Below, in pieces: positions 9,116-19,756 of a stretch of DNA of 64,000 bases. Numbering within the stretch: position 1 is the first letter of the stretch; each line of letters starts with the position of its first letter. The notes below the pieces were generated by a model that saw nothing but the letters and a program-made list of their open reading frames with translations, searched no databases and was not told the DNA's origin. The position numbers and the translations under genes are program-made. Source of the DNA: Glaciimonas sp. CA11.2 (lineage in GTDB: Bacteria; Pseudomonadota; Gammaproteobacteria; Burkholderiales; Burkholderiaceae_D); assembly GCF_034314045.1 (NCBI RefSeq), contig NZ_JAVIWL010000001.1:4898001-4962000 (forward strand), in the 5' to 3' direction.

Positions 9116-9874
9116 TCAAACCACCTCCGCCCCAATCGTGTCACGCATGCGCCCACGCAAACGACTGATAGCCTGACTATGCAATTGGCAGACGCGAGAC
9201 TGACTTACCTCAAGTACTGCGCCAATTTCCCGCAAATTTAGCTCCTGATCGTAATATAAACTCAGCAAAAGACGCTCTCGATCAGGCATACTTTCTATCG
9301 CCTCCAACAGCACCTTACGCAGCCCGCTTTGCAGCAATTTCTGGAGAGGATCACTATTGTCGGTCGGCTTATCTTTTTCATGATGCGCGCCGCTTAATTG
9401 CTGATCAAGAAACGAATTCTCATTACTGCCACCTTCGAAGTCTTCGTAATACACCAACTGACAACCATGAATCTCTTGCAATAGTCGTTGGTATTCCTCC
9501 AGTGACAACGCCATGGCCTGCGCGATTTCACTTTCAGTCGGTGACCGCGCAAGTTTTTGTTGAAGCCCTTGCAAGGCGACCTCAACCTTGCGCGCAGACT
9601 GTCGCAACCCACGTGAGAGCCAATCGTTGGCACGCAACTCGTCAAGCATTGATCCACGAATTCGCTGGCTAGCGTAGGTTTCAAACTGCGCCCCCTGATT
9701 GTCCTGGTAACGATTAGCGGCATCCAATAGGCCCAACATACCAGCTTGTATCATGTCATCAAGCTCAACGCTGGCTGGTAATTTGGCAATTAGCTGCAAG
9801 GCCAGACGACGTACCAACGGTGCAAATTTAGTCAGCGTCCCGGACTTGTCCATTCTCCCCTGTGCTGTATACAT
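9116..9874 (-). CDS. fliA: RNA polymerase sigma-28 factor FliA
   Basis: FliA directs transcription of late flagellar and chemotaxis genes. The sequence shows sigma region 2 (LVRRLALQLIAKLPASVELD, then DMIQAGMLGLLDAANRYQ and FETYASQRIRGSMLDELR), region 3 and region 4 (MPDRERLLLSLYYDQELNLR, EIGAVLEVSQSRVCQLHSQA). The ATG at 9874 (252 residues) is chosen because AAGGA lies 8 nt upstream; the longer frame to 9922 adds residues not seen in the family. It is followed directly by flhE and preceded by flhG. Its target promoters are recognisable upstream of flgM and the MCP gene. Confidence 0.96.
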   Translation of the reverse strand: MYTAQGRMDKSGTLTKFAPLVRRLALQLIAKLPASVELDDMIQAGMLGLLDAANRYQDNQGAQFETYASQRIRGSMLDELRANDWLSRGLRQSARKVEVALQGLQQKLARSPTESEIAQAMALSLEEYQRLLQEIHGCQLVYYEDFEGGSNENSFLDQQLSGAHHEKDKPTDNSDPLQKLLQSGLRKVLLEAIESMPDRERLLLSLYYDQELNLREIGAVLEVSQSRVCQLHSQAISRLRGRMRDTIGAEVV

Positions 9875-9992
9875 TGCGATGTTCCTTATCTTCCCTATCT
9901 TCTTAATTAACGCTGGTACCAAACTTTAGGTATCGCCACTGACTACGCCCCTCACACATTAGCTGACGTGCCAAAGTCATTCGGTCATTCGG

Positions 9993-10859
9993 TCATGCAA
10001 GCAGTTCCGGCATCGCTGTGCGGTGTGAAGAGTCTCCATTTGCCACATCGCTCCTTACCTTGGATGACCATTGCATCAGGTCAGCCGCTATCCGGCGAAA
10101 CGTCAGGGCTGCGGTGCTCCTTTTGAATGCCTCTACCACGGTCAAATGTAATTGCTGCGCGTGTAAAATCTGCAAGTCAGTCATCACCGCACCAGCCGGT
10201 TCCACCGATACGGCCAGATAACGACTGCCGGTAACGGCAAGATTAGTAAGAATGCGAGATGCCTCTGCATCGCTGGCAGCACCATTCAGCACTATCCGTA
10301 CCTGTTGAAGCGCGTGTGCATGGTGAAGACGTTTGATACAAGCATAAGCGGCCGTAATGGACGCCGGTTGTGGCTGCAACACCACCATCACATAATCGGC
10401 CTGACATGCTAATGGCGACAGCGTACCGTCGTCGCCTAAAGCGGCATCAATCAGGATAATCTGATCTTGGCGCAATTGCTGTAACCCAGTCGCTGATACC
10501 GCCTTTGATACTAACTCTCTCCGTGCTATGAGTACCTGAACGCCGCAAGCGGCACGACCACCCGCCGCATCCAGAGACAGCCGTCCCGACACTACGTCGC
10601 TCCAGTTACCCAATGCGTCAACTTGCCAGATCGCAGAAGCTGTGCCTGAAGGACTCGGCGTGTGATGGACAGATTCATCGATAAGTAATACGTGCTGACC
10701 TTGTTGTGTCAGTGCAGCGGCAAGATTCATCACGACCGTGGTCGCGCCACTTTTACGACCGCTTCCTACCACGGCGATCATCCGTTGGACGTTAGTTGAA
10801 GAGGACTGCGCCATCATCGCGCGCAACCCATCGGCCTGATCGGACATTTTTGGGATCAT
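9993..10859 (-). CDS. flhG: Flagellar number regulator FlhG (FleN, MinD-like ATPase)
   Basis: FlhG is a MinD/ParA-type ATPase that restrains FlhF and so sets flagellar number and placement. The N-terminus has the FlhF-activating helix (DQADGLRAMM). The deviant Walker A reads IAVVGSGRKSGATTVVMNLA, followed by the Walker A-prime-like VLLIDES and a later switch segment IILIDAALGDDG. The C-terminal part is a membrane-type amphipathic region with ALTFRRIAADLMQW. The gene sits 34 bp after flhF and before fliA, the normal order. Confidence 0.9.
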   Translation of the reverse strand: MIPKMSDQADGLRAMMAQSSSTNVQRMIAVVGSGRKSGATTVVMNLAAALTQQGQHVLLIDESVHHTPSPSGTASAIWQVDALGNWSDVVSGRLSLDAAGGRAACGVQVLIARRELVSKAVSATGLQQLRQDQIILIDAALGDDGTLSPLACQADYVMVVLQPQPASITAAYACIKRLHHAHALQQVRIVLNGAASDAEASRILTNLAVTGSRYLAVSVEPAGAVMTDLQILHAQQLHLTVVEAFKRSTAALTFRRIAADLMQWSSKVRSDVANGDSSHRTAMPELLA

Positions 10860-10893
10860 CCTAATCTCCGCTGGCGTTGGCGGGTCTCAGCCG

Positions 10894-13698
10894 TCACCGC
10901 AGCCCCGACTCAGGAATTGCCGATATATTGATCAAAGCTATGGCTGGATCGATATCCACTACACCAGAGTCAGCACTTTCACGATTTTCTATCGGCATGT
11001 CTTTTGCGGCATTTTGTAGCGACACTACGCCAGTATCCAAAACGTCCATCAATACCAAACATTTTTCCAGCCCTTCGAGCAACACCGTGCCTGACACGGC
11101 AGCCGACACCGGACTGATCCCGTCCATGCGCATGCGCATTGATCTTCCAGCCAGATGGGCTAACAATGCACGAGCCGACGGGGCCCATTCCGCTTGCGCA
11201 CGTTGCAAACGCCATACGGTCACGCTGGTCTGACCAGCGATGAGCAATCGCTTCATCATGTCGGCATCACCAGGCTCACCGCAGCCACCAGATTGCTGGA
11301 TAGCCTGCTTCAACAATTTGAAATAAGTGTCGGCTTCCACACGCCAGCGATACCACTCGATCATTTGTGAGGCCGCTACTGATTGCCCCAGATTGCTTAA
11401 CAAATGCCATTGCGCCAAACTCTTACCTGATCGTAAATCGATGATCCTCGTCACCACGCAACGCACCTCGGTGATCACTTGGCAATGAATAGTCGTATCG
11501 CCTTTTTTTTGTAAATTGCGTAGACCAACCGTTATTTCTGCTAAGGATTGAAGCGCTGCTTTGCCTTTATAGATAATCGGTTCCGACGATCCAAAATGCA
11601 GTTTATCAGCTAGCTTCGTCAGAGAAATCAACGTATCAGCAAAGATGACGGAAGTAGAAGCGCGGCCCCGCGCCAACCATTGCAAACTGCTGTTTTGCTG
11701 ATCAATGAGCAAGCTGAACGGGGGCAAGCTATCCAGAACATGGATAACAGGCTTGCCAAAATCCTGTTGTTGCAGCCACGATAATTGCCGCAGAACAGGT
11801 GAACTGGCTGACGCTTTTTCCGCGGTGACAGGGTTCTGGCGAACAGCCGTTGTCAATATCTGACGCGGCGCGGCAAGCGCCATACCAGTACTATCCGACA
11901 ACAGCAAACCGCCATGCAACATATAAGCATCGCCGCTATGCGCCGCATTTAGCGTCACTTTGCCACCAATCGCCAGCACCACCTCGTTACAACCGACTGC
12001 AATTTCGTGACGGGCATGTGTCATCAATGTCTGGGTTACACCGGTAGCGCTCACCTCTTTATCGTCCAGTTGGCGTCGCAGGCTTCGTGTCGCATCAAAA
12101 CCAATACCACCGGCGGCAAGAGCGGCTGCATTGGCTCTCAATGCTACGGAGTCATTGGATAGCGCCCGAATCAATTGCCGACATTGCATGCGCAAGCGCT
12201 CCGTAGTTGCGGTGTGTAATACCGTCTGGGCCTCGTGCGCCGCGGCTTGCAAAGCGGCAGCTTGAGCGATCTCCGGTAACGGCGTCAGTGGACTTTTCAG
12301 ATCAGCCTCACCGGGAACAAATAAGGCACTCCGACTCGCGGACTGAAACACACTTTCGACTAGTTCAGACCGATTGGCAACGATCAGATTTTCAGGCACT
12401 TTTTGGCCGGTTGAAACATAATGGACCGGCAGTCGGTGGCGTATGGCCGTGTCCAGCAATGCGCCTGGATGCGTGGCTTCGTCCATCTTTGTGAATATGC
12501 ATCCAGCTAATGTGCCGCCATCGATATCTTGACGGTACGCGTGTACCACTTCGTTAAGGGTATCGCCATGGCTGCTGGCATTGAGAAGCAACAAACGCTT
12601 AACCGGATGGCCTGTGCCGCACAGCATCGCGACCTGTTCGGCGACACTACGATCACGCTGACTTTTGCCCACAGTATCAATCAGCACCATATGTTTATCC
12701 CGCAAATCGTCAAGGACCAGCCGCAGGTCCACAGCATCCTTCACCGCATGCACCGAAACACCCAAAATCTGACCATAAATACGCAACTGCTCGTAAGCAC
12801 CGATTCGGTAAGTGTCAGTGGTCAACAATGCCAGCTTTTCAGGACCGAAACGCATTACGCAGCGGGCCGCTAATTTTGCGGTGGTAGTCGTCTTGCCAAC
12901 GCCGGTCGGCCCCATCAACGCATAGACGCCGCCATTATCCAGCAGTGCATTTTCATCTTCGAGAACTGGCAGATTACGTGCTAACTCGGCTTTAACCCAC
13001 GCCATACCGGAAGCGTAATTTCGTCCCGTCGGCAAATGATCCAGCATAGCCTTCGCCAGCCGTGCACTGAATCCCGCTCCCAGCAGCATGCGTAATAAAT
13101 GACTGCGAACGGGATCGCGACGCTGCTTTTCGTTCCATGCCAAACCTGCCAGTTGCTCCTCAATCATGCCGCGCATTGACTGTAACTCGGTTAATACACT
13201 GTCTTTAGTTGGACTGTCATCAACTTTTATGACTGGTGTTTGCAGCAATGGCTGAGGCAACGGTGGGACCGCAGCAATGTTGATCGGCGCAACAAGCTGC
13301 TCAGAAGGCGTTGATGGCGTGGTACTAATCATCGGGATGATTGCCGGTGCGACCGCAGACAAGACAGCAGACGCAAAAACGTCGCCCTCTACAAACGCCA
13401 CGATTTCTACGCCTTGTGGGGTAACACGATTAGAAATAATCACGGCATCCGGCCCTAGCTTTTCGCGCACCAAACGTAGCGCCTCCCGACTGGTTGCTGC
13501 GGTGATCGTCGTGGTGTTGACGACATTACTGATGGCAGTGATATTGCCTCCCTGGCTAACCGGTGTGGATGCTACAAAATCTGCTAAATGACTTGCTGAT
13601 TCAGCTTTTGATTCAGTTTTTAAGTTGCTCATCAAGATGCGCTCAGATTCGCCCATTAACGCTTGATCGGTTGCGGTCATGTCATTAAGGGCGTTCAA
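10894..13698 (-). CDS. flhF: Flagellar GTPase FlhF with a transposase-like C-terminal extension
   Basis: FlhF is an SRP-type GTPase that marks where a polar flagellum is built. Residues 60-110 form the FlhF N-terminal segment (ITAATSREALRLVREKLGPD). Residues 175-465 form the NG GTPase domain: P-loop GPTGVGKTTTTAKLA (263-277), TTDTYRIGAYEQLRIY, IDTVGKSQRD (340-349) and TKMDEA (403-408). FlhF usually ends there, but this frame runs on to 934 residues. Residues about 560-890 resemble IS4/Tn5-family transposases: GKPVIHVLD (648-656), SLAQWHLLSNL, EWYRWRVEADTYFKLLK (781-797), MKRLLIAGQTSVTVWRLQR, then SARALLAHLAGRSMRMR. The start overlaps the flhA stop (ATGA). No frameshift is apparent, so the fusion seems genuinely translated. 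Confidence 0.93.
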   Translation of the reverse strand: MNALNDMTATDQALMGESERILMSNLKTESKAESASHLADFVASTPVSQGGNITAISNVVNTTTITAATSREALRLVREKLGPDAVIISNRVTPQGVEIVAFVEGDVFASAVLSAVAPAIIPMISTTPSTPSEQLVAPINIAAVPPLPQPLLQTPVIKVDDSPTKDSVLTELQSMRGMIEEQLAGLAWNEKQRRDPVRSHLLRMLLGAGFSARLAKAMLDHLPTGRNYASGMAWVKAELARNLPVLEDENALLDNGGVYALMGPTGVGKTTTTAKLAARCVMRFGPEKLALLTTDTYRIGAYEQLRIYGQILGVSVHAVKDAVDLRLVLDDLRDKHMVLIDTVGKSQRDRSVAEQVAMLCGTGHPVKRLLLLNASSHGDTLNEVVHAYRQDIDGGTLAGCIFTKMDEATHPGALLDTAIRHRLPVHYVSTGQKVPENLIVANRSELVESVFQSASRSALFVPGEADLKSPLTPLPEIAQAAALQAAAHEAQTVLHTATTERLRMQCRQLIRALSNDSVALRANAAALAAGGIGFDATRSLRRQLDDKEVSATGVTQTLMTHARHEIAVGCNEVVLAIGGKVTLNAAHSGDAYMLHGGLLLSDSTGMALAAPRQILTTAVRQNPVTAEKASASSPVLRQLSWLQQQDFGKPVIHVLDSLPPFSLLIDQQNSSLQWLARGRASTSVIFADTLISLTKLADKLHFGSSEPIIYKGKAALQSLAEITVGLRNLQKKGDTTIHCQVITEVRCVVTRIIDLRSGKSLAQWHLLSNLGQSVAASQMIEWYRWRVEADTYFKLLKQAIQQSGGCGEPGDADMMKRLLIAGQTSVTVWRLQRAQAEWAPSARALLAHLAGRSMRMRMDGISPVSAAVSGTVLLEGLEKCLVLMDVLDTGVVSLQNAAKDMPIENRESADSGVVDIDPAIALINISAIPESGLR

Positions 13699-15827
13699 CC
13701 TTTACCTCCGATAGTGGCAGTAACCTTGATATTGCGGTTATCTGGAATTTCGGCATGCGACAGCACTTTTAGCTGCGGCAAGCTACGTCTTAAAAAGCGC
13801 GCCAAGAGTGCACGCAGTGGATGCTGGACCACCAGAACAGGCGTCAGACCAAGTTGTTGCTGGCGATCAATAGCCACCTGCGTCTGACTCAGCAAACTAT
13901 CCGCCAGACCAGGCTCAAGACCGCTTCCGGTGCTTAACGCCTGTAACAACATGCGATCAAGCGCCCCATCAAGACCAATGACCTGCAATTCGCTATCGCC
14001 GGGAAACAACTGCTGCGTAATCGCACGACGTAACGCCAATCGTGTCATTGACGTCAACTCGTTAGCGTCACTGATCGCTGGCGCATGTTCGGCCAACACT
14101 TCTAAAATGGAGCGCATATCACGGATAGGAACACTTTCGTCAAGCAAGTTCTGCAAGACTTTCTGTAAATTCGTCAGTGACAGGACCTTTGGCACCAAGT
14201 CATCACAGAGCTTGGGCGCTTCTTTGCTGATCCGATCCAATAGCTGCTGAACTTCTTGCCGTCCTAATAATTCGGCTGCGTGCGCATGGATCAGATGGTT
14301 CAGATGTGTCGCGATCACCGTGCTTGCATCGACCACTGTGTAGCCATAAATTTGCGCCTGTTCACGCAAATTGCTATCTATCCAGAAAGCGGGAAGCCCA
14401 AAAGCCGGATCGACGGTGGCCGTACCCGGCAAGGACGCGCTGACCTGTCCTGGGTTGATCGCCATCCATTGCCCCGGAATCGCTTCACCATGGCCTATTT
14501 CAACCCCTTTGAGAGTAATCACATACGCATTGGGCTTGAGTTCAAGGTTGTCTCGAATATGGACGACTGGGACCAAAAAGCCGATGTCCTGCGCAAACTT
14601 TTTACGAATACTTTTGATGCGCCCGAGTAGTTCACCATTTTGCGTGCGATCCACCATGGCAATCAATCGATAACCAACTTCAAGTCCAAGCGGATCAATC
14701 AGCGCCACATCGTCCCACGTCGCCTCCGCTGGCTCCATCGCCGCAGCCGCAGCAGCGGCAGCGTTCGCGGCAGACGCGGGACTATTGGCAGCATCCGCCG
14801 CCATTACTTTGCGTCGGGCGACGCGCTGACCAATCCAGACCAGACCACCAGCAATCGCCAAAAACGCGAAATGCGGCATACCCGGAATCAATCCCATCAG
14901 GCCAATGATGCCCGCGGTCAAATACATTACCTGTGGATTGGAGAACAATTGCCCCATCAACTGCTCGCCAACGTTCTCATCGGTAGTCACGCGTGAGACG
15001 ATCACACCAGCAGCGGTCGATATCACCAGCGCCGGAATCTGGGCGACCAGACCGTCGCCGATGGTGAGCAAAGTGTAACTCTTGGCAGCGACTGATATAT
15101 CCAATCCGTGCTGCGCCACGCCGACCACCAGTCCGCCAATCACATTGATCAACATGATGAGCAAACCGGCAATGGCATCACCGCGCACAAATTTGCTGGC
15201 ACCGTCCATGGAACCGTAAAAATCAGCCTCTTGCGATACTTCTGCGCGGCGTTTACGTGCAACATCCTCACCAATCAGTCCTGCATTCAGGTCAGCATCA
15301 ATCGCCATTTGCTTACCCGGCATTGCGTCAAGGGTAAACCGTGCGCCCACTTCGGCAATCCGGCCTGCACCTTTTGTGATGACCATAAAATTGATCAGCA
15401 CTAAAATGATGAACACGACGATGCCGACCGCAAAATTACCGCCAACCAAAAAGTGACCAAACGCTTCGATCACCTTCCCCGCAGCATCTGGCCCTTTATG
15501 ACCTTCCATGAGAACCACGCGGGTAGAAGCGACGTTGAGCGATAGCCGCAACAAAGTCGAAAACAACAAAATCGCCGGGAAAGCAGCAAAATCCAGCGCC
15601 TTCATTGTGTACATGCTGACCAGCAACACCATCACTGACAGCGCAATGTTGAAAGTAAATAGCAGATCCAGCAGAAACGGCGGCAACGGCAAAATCATCA
15701 TGCCGAGAATCAGAATGATCAGAATAGGACCGGCCATGCCTTTGATCTGATTGCCCGCTAACAGCAACTTTGGTAGTTGCATAAAAGAGGTCAGGCCAGA
15801 TTTGGCGGTTAAGTCTGCAAACTTCAT
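13695..15827 (-). CDS. flhA: Flagellar export gate protein FlhA
   Basis: FlhA is the large inner-membrane ring of the flagellar type III export gate and the docking site for chaperone-substrate complexes. At 710 residues it is full length. The N-terminal half holds the transmembrane helices with the family signature around LLRLSLNVASTRVVLMEGHK and FGHFLVGGNFAVGIVVFIIL; KGAGRIAEVGARFTLDAMPG marks the conserved cytoplasmic loop. An Ala-rich linker (about residues 340-360) precedes the cytoplasmic domain. It overlaps flhB and flhF by 4 nt on each side. Confidence 0.98.
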   Translation of the reverse strand: MKFADLTAKSGLTSFMQLPKLLLAGNQIKGMAGPILIILILGMMILPLPPFLLDLLFTFNIALSVMVLLVSMYTMKALDFAAFPAILLFSTLLRLSLNVASTRVVLMEGHKGPDAAGKVIEAFGHFLVGGNFAVGIVVFIILVLINFMVITKGAGRIAEVGARFTLDAMPGKQMAIDADLNAGLIGEDVARKRRAEVSQEADFYGSMDGASKFVRGDAIAGLLIMLINVIGGLVVGVAQHGLDISVAAKSYTLLTIGDGLVAQIPALVISTAAGVIVSRVTTDENVGEQLMGQLFSNPQVMYLTAGIIGLMGLIPGMPHFAFLAIAGGLVWIGQRVARRKVMAADAANSPASAANAAAAAAAAMEPAEATWDDVALIDPLGLEVGYRLIAMVDRTQNGELLGRIKSIRKKFAQDIGFLVPVVHIRDNLELKPNAYVITLKGVEIGHGEAIPGQWMAINPGQVSASLPGTATVDPAFGLPAFWIDSNLREQAQIYGYTVVDASTVIATHLNHLIHAHAAELLGRQEVQQLLDRISKEAPKLCDDLVPKVLSLTNLQKVLQNLLDESVPIRDMRSILEVLAEHAPAISDANELTSMTRLALRRAITQQLFPGDSELQVIGLDGALDRMLLQALSTGSGLEPGLADSLLSQTQVAIDRQQQLGLTPVLVVQHPLRALLARFLRRSLPQLKVLSHAEIPDNRNIKVTATIGGKG

Positions 15828-16972
15828 ACCGGACTTCCTAATGGATCAAGTGATTCGGGTACTGGTAAATCTTCCGGATTACGCGGGGCGGCGCCGTTGC
15901 CACTTCCCTCGCGCCAACGCTGCAACTGATATACCCAGGCCAACACTTCAGCAACCGCGGTATAAAGCGCTGCCGGTATCTCATCACCGAGATTGGTGTG
16001 CCGATAAAGCGCACGGCTCAAAGGTGGCGCTTCGAGAATGGGCACATTATTTTCGACACCGATGGCACGGATTCGCAAGGCGATCAGATCGGTCCCTTTG
16101 GCCACCACGCGCGGTGCACGCATTTCTTTATCCTGATACTTAAGCGCGACGGCAAAATGGGTTGGATTCGTGATCACTACGTCTGCAGTCGCCACGTCCG
16201 ACATCATGCGACGACGCGCCATCTGTTGCTGCTGGCGACGTATCTTGGCCTTGACCAGCGGATCGCCTTCACTTTCTTTATGTTCTTGGCGCAGATCTTC
16301 ACGCGACATGCGCAACTTCTTATGAAAACTCCATAGCTGATAAGGAACATCAATAGCGGCGATCAAAAACAATGACGCGATAATCCATCCGCAACAATTG
16401 GCGACTAGTCGCACTGTATAAGGGAGCGCTGAATTAATCGGTTCGGTTAAGAGCGCCAGTATCGCGTCCATTTTTGCGGAAATAATCGCGTAGGCGATGC
16501 TACCGACCAAAAATGATTTGGCGATGGCCTTGGTTAATTCAGCCAGCGATTGAGACGAAAACAGCCGGCCAAGGCCAGCGAGTGGATTTAGCTTGGAGAA
16601 TTTGGGTGCCAGCGATTCAACTGAAAACAGCCATCCACCCAACAAAAGTGGCGCTACCAGCGCCGCTATAAACATCAGCCCCAATAGCGGCGCAATGGCT
16701 TGTAATGCCTCAAGCCACACCATTCCAGCCTGCGCCAGCATGTGCGAGGGATCGAAGGCAGAAGCACGTTCGAATTGCAAGCTGCTTTGTAAAGCATGGC
16801 CCAGCCGTTCGCTCATGGGTATCGCGGTCAACCACAACCCACCGACGCCGGTTACCAATAATACGAACGTAGTCAGTTCTCGTGAACGTACAACCTGCCC
16901 TTCTTCCCGCGCCTTTTCAAGACGACGAGGTGACCCTGGTTCCGTTTTTTCGAGATCGCTTTCTTCCGCCAT
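15824..16972 (-). CDS. flhB: Flagellar export switch protein FlhB
   Basis: FlhB switches export from rod/hook to filament substrates after self-cleavage. The autocleavage motif NPTH lies in VITNPTHFAVALKYQDKEMR. The N-terminus EKTEPGSPRRLEKAREEGQV and four hydrophobic helices follow the family pattern. The 382 residues are the normal length, with a short C-terminal tail. A GGAG ribosome-binding site precedes the ATG. It heads the flhBAFG-fliA-flhE run, 150 bp after cheZ. Confidence 0.97.
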   Translation of the reverse strand: MAEESDLEKTEPGSPRRLEKAREEGQVVRSRELTTFVLLVTGVGGLWLTAIPMSERLGHALQSSLQFERASAFDPSHMLAQAGMVWLEALQAIAPLLGLMFIAALVAPLLLGGWLFSVESLAPKFSKLNPLAGLGRLFSSQSLAELTKAIAKSFLVGSIAYAIISAKMDAILALLTEPINSALPYTVRLVANCCGWIIASLFLIAAIDVPYQLWSFHKKLRMSREDLRQEHKESEGDPLVKAKIRRQQQQMARRRMMSDVATADVVITNPTHFAVALKYQDKEMRAPRVVAKGTDLIALRIRAIGVENNVPILEAPPLSRALYRHTNLGDEIPAALYTAVAEVLAWVYQLQRWREGSGNGAAPRNPEDLPVPESLDPLGSPV

Positions 16973-17122
16973 GCATGCTCCGTGCCTGAGGGAGCGAAGT
17001 GTGCTCCCCCGACAGGGATTATTGCTGCTGGAGCCATGGTTTGATCAAGGGAACAGGCTCGAGAACGGGTTGCTTCTTGGGCAATCGATGCGTTTGAGAG
17101 CTATCCGCACAAATCAGAGGAC

Positions 17123-17806
17123 TTAAAAACCCATACTGGCAAGCAGGTCATCAACTTGGGTCTGATCGGATACAGCATCTGCCGAACTGATAGGAGCGAC
17201 TTGCGGACCGTTCAAGAGACCTTGGGTATCGGTCTGAATCACGACATCAGGACGCTTATCCTGTGATGTATTGTCAATAAGCAATTGCAACAATTGTGTT
17301 TCCATTTGTTGTACCACTTCCATCATTTTTTTGATTACCTGTCCCGTCAGATCCTGAAAGTCCTGCGCCATCATGATTTCAGTCAATTGCACGTTCGTTG
17401 CTGCTGTTTGCTGCGGGACTGCTTGCAGATAGCTGCGCGTGTCGGTCACAAGTGCTCGGGCATCGCCTAGCGCCACAGGTTTTGCAAACCAGGCATCCCA
17501 ACGGCTGTGTAATTGCCTGGCTTGGGACGCTAACTGATCTTGAATTGGTTGTGCAACATCGACGGCATTCAAAGCACGTTCCGCCGCACGTTCGGTCATG
17601 GCAGCCACATAATTGAGACGGTCGCGCGCATCCGGTATCGCCTGTGCTGCTTTGGCAATCTCTTGATCCAACCCTAACTCGCGCATGCTTTCGCGTAACG
17701 TCCGTGTCAAATGCCCAATACGACTAACCAGCTGTTCGGCAGTGTCTGCGGCAACCGGAATGGGGGATTGAAGCGACATATCTGATGCAACGATGGTATG
17801 CGGCAT
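17123..17806 (-). CDS. cheZ: CheY-P phosphatase CheZ
   Basis: CheZ dephosphorylates CheY-P and ends the chemotactic signal. The catalytic region [20 protein letters not shown] contains the Asp/Gln pair typical of CheZ, and the C-terminal peptide [10 protein letters not shown] is the usual CheY-binding tail. I start at the ATG at 17806 (227 residues), where a GGAG sequence lies upstream and inside the last codons of cheY. A 10-codon longer start exists at 17836. It is coupled to cheY by overlap. Confidence 0.95.
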   Translation of the reverse strand: MPHTIVASDMSLQSPIPVAADTAEQLVSRIGHLTRTLRESMRELGLDQEIAKAAQAIPDARDRLNYVAAMTERAAERALNAVDVAQPIQDQLASQARQLHSRWDAWFAKPVALGDARALVTDTRSYLQAVPQQTAATNVQLTEIMMAQDFQDLTGQVIKKMMEVVQQMETQLLQLLIDNTSQDKRPDVVIQTDTQGLLNGPQVAPISSADAVSDQTQVDDLLASMGF

Positions 17807-17807
17807 C

Positions 17808-18206
17808 TCACACTCCTTCTCTTTGAATTTTTTCAAAAATCTTGGTGATTTTCTCTTCCAGCGTTGCGGCGGTGAATGGCTTCACCACATAACCGCTTGC
17901 ACCCGCCTGCGCCGCTGCAATAATATTTTCTCTTTTGGCTTCCGCCGTGACCATCAATACTGGCAACTTTGCCAGCAACGGATCGGCGCGAATCACCTTC
18001 AACATGATCAAACCATCCATGTTAGGCATATTCCAATCCGAGACAACCAGTCCGAAGTTACCCGCTTTCAACTTCTCCAGCGCCGCAACACCGTCTTCTG
18101 CTTCATCGACGTTGATGAAATCCAACTCTTTGAGCAGATTGCGAATAATTCTGCGCATGGTTGGGAAATCATCTACCACGAGAATTTTGATACTTTTGTC
18201 GATCAT
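17808..18206 (-). CDS. cheY: Chemotaxis response regulator CheY
   Basis: CheY is the single-domain response regulator that binds the flagellar switch when phosphorylated. The 132 residues show the acidic pocket ([17 protein letters not shown]), the phospho-acceptor Asp in [14 protein letters not shown], the conserved Thr in [13 protein letters not shown], and Lys in [16 protein letters not shown]. It is followed by cheZ. About 240 bp separate it from cheB, so it may have its own promoter; none was convincing. Confidence 0.97.
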   Translation of the reverse strand: MIDKSIKILVVDDFPTMRRIIRNLLKELDFINVDEAEDGVAALEKLKAGNFGLVVSDWNMPNMDGLIMLKVIRADPLLAKLPVLMVTAEAKRENIIAAAQAGASGYVVKPFTAATLEEKITKIFEKIQREGV

Positions 18207-18443
18207 TTAGTGCTCCAGACGATGATTACTATTGCAGGTCGACCGCTTTTCTGGCGGACAAAACTGCTACTTTATAAAAAATTTTCAGGTAAAAGGTAGG
18301 ACTAAACACCACTGCTTATCGATCTGGTCTTTGGACTACAAATGCCGTGCACATTAGCTTTCAAACAATCGGTATAAATTGGTGTGCCTGGCTTCCGGTA
18401 GCCTCTCATTAGTCTTCACTTGCCACTCGTTAACTTCTTTTCT

Positions 18444-19529
18444 TTAAAAACGACGCGTTCTTTCGCTCAGTACCGTAAAACGGGTGAATACACGCTGACT
18501 CATTTCACTCATACTCACCACTTCAGTTGCTGCCCCAATTGCTATCGCTTCGCGTGGCATACCAAACACCACGCAACTGGCTTCGTCTTGCGCAAACGTG
18601 TAAGCACCCGCCTGACGCAACCGTAGCAAGCCGGCGGCGCCATCGCGGCCCATACCGGTCAGGATGATGCCAATAGCATTTTTTCCTACGGCTTTGGCAG
18701 CTGAATCAAATAAAACGTCGATTGATGGTCTGTGCCGATTGACTGGTGGCTCCTGATCGACCTGAAGTAGGTATTGCGCGCCCATACGCGCTATCGAAAG
18801 GTGATAGCCGCCTGGGGCAATGTAGGCATGACCGGGTAAAATTGGTTCGCCGTGAACAGCCTCCTTGACCGTAATTCGACACAATCCATTAAGACGTTGT
18901 GCAAAAGATTGCGTAAATCCGGGCGGCATGTGTTGCGCGATCAAAATACCAGGGCACTCCGGTGGCATGGGCTGCAATATCTCCCTAATTGCCTCGGTCC
19001 CACCAGTCGAGGCCCCAATGACAATAATTTTTTCTGCATTTAATAACGACACACACGCTAAGGGCGGCGGTGCAACATTGATCTCGTTTTTCTCGCGGCG
19101 AACCAACGTGCGCCTGATCTGCAGACGTGCACGTGATGCCGTACGAATTTTATCTGCAACCAGATTGGTGTATTCAACCAGGTCATCAGAGGCACCAAGC
19201 CGCGGCTTTGGAACAAAATCGACTGCACCCAACTCCAGCGCACGCAAGGTAGTTTCTGATCCTTGTTCCGTCAGCGAAGAGACCATTACGACCGGCATTG
19301 GTCGTAATCGCATAAGTTTTTCCAAAAAATCAAGGCCATCCATACGTGGCATTTGTACATCTAACGTCAACACATCTGGATTTAATAGTTTAATCAGCTC
19401 ACGCGCAACAAGCGGATCGGGCGCTGTCGCAATCACAGTCATATCCGGCTGACTATTGATGATTTTACTAATCAGACAGCGCATTAAAGCTGAATCATCA
19501 ACACATATTACTTTTATTTTATTAGCCAC
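18444..19529 (-). CDS. cheB: Chemotaxis methylesterase/glutamine deamidase CheB
   Basis: CheB removes methyl groups from chemoreceptors as feedback in adaptation. Residues 1-120 are a receiver domain ([17 protein letters not shown], phospho-Asp in [20 protein letters not shown]). The C-terminal esterase domain has the catalytic Ser in [17 protein letters not shown], His in [19 protein letters not shown], and Asp in [18 protein letters not shown]. Full length is 361 residues. It lies between cheD and cheY as is common in Burkholderiales. Confidence 0.97.
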   Translation of the reverse strand: MANKIKVICVDDSALMRCLISKIINSQPDMTVIATAPDPLVARELIKLLNPDVLTLDVQMPRMDGLDFLEKLMRLRPMPVVMVSSLTEQGSETTLRALELGAVDFVPKPRLGASDDLVEYTNLVADKIRTASRARLQIRRTLVRREKNEINVAPPPLACVSLLNAEKIIVIGASTGGTEAIREILQPMPPECPGILIAQHMPPGFTQSFAQRLNGLCRITVKEAVHGEPILPGHAYIAPGGYHLSIARMGAQYLLQVDQEPPVNRHRPSIDVLFDSAAKAVGKNAIGIILTGMGRDGAAGLLRLRQAGAYTFAQDEASCVVFGMPREAIAIGAATEVVSMSEMSQRVFTRFTVLSERTRRF

Positions 19530-19756
19530 TTGTCCCTCGTTTTTTATGGCCGTCTCATTCCGGGTTTATTTCACCGACTACAACAATTCAACTTATTTCC
19601 GTCAATTCAGATCTCTTAATACAGGTGTACGATCTGATCATCAAATCGCGGCAAGCAAAGGAAAGCTGGGATCAGCTTCAGTCCGTCAAGATTTAAGCAC
19701 CGTTTAGTCCGCGATACAAACGTGTAGTGAGGATCAAAGAAAGCTTCCCTGCAAAG

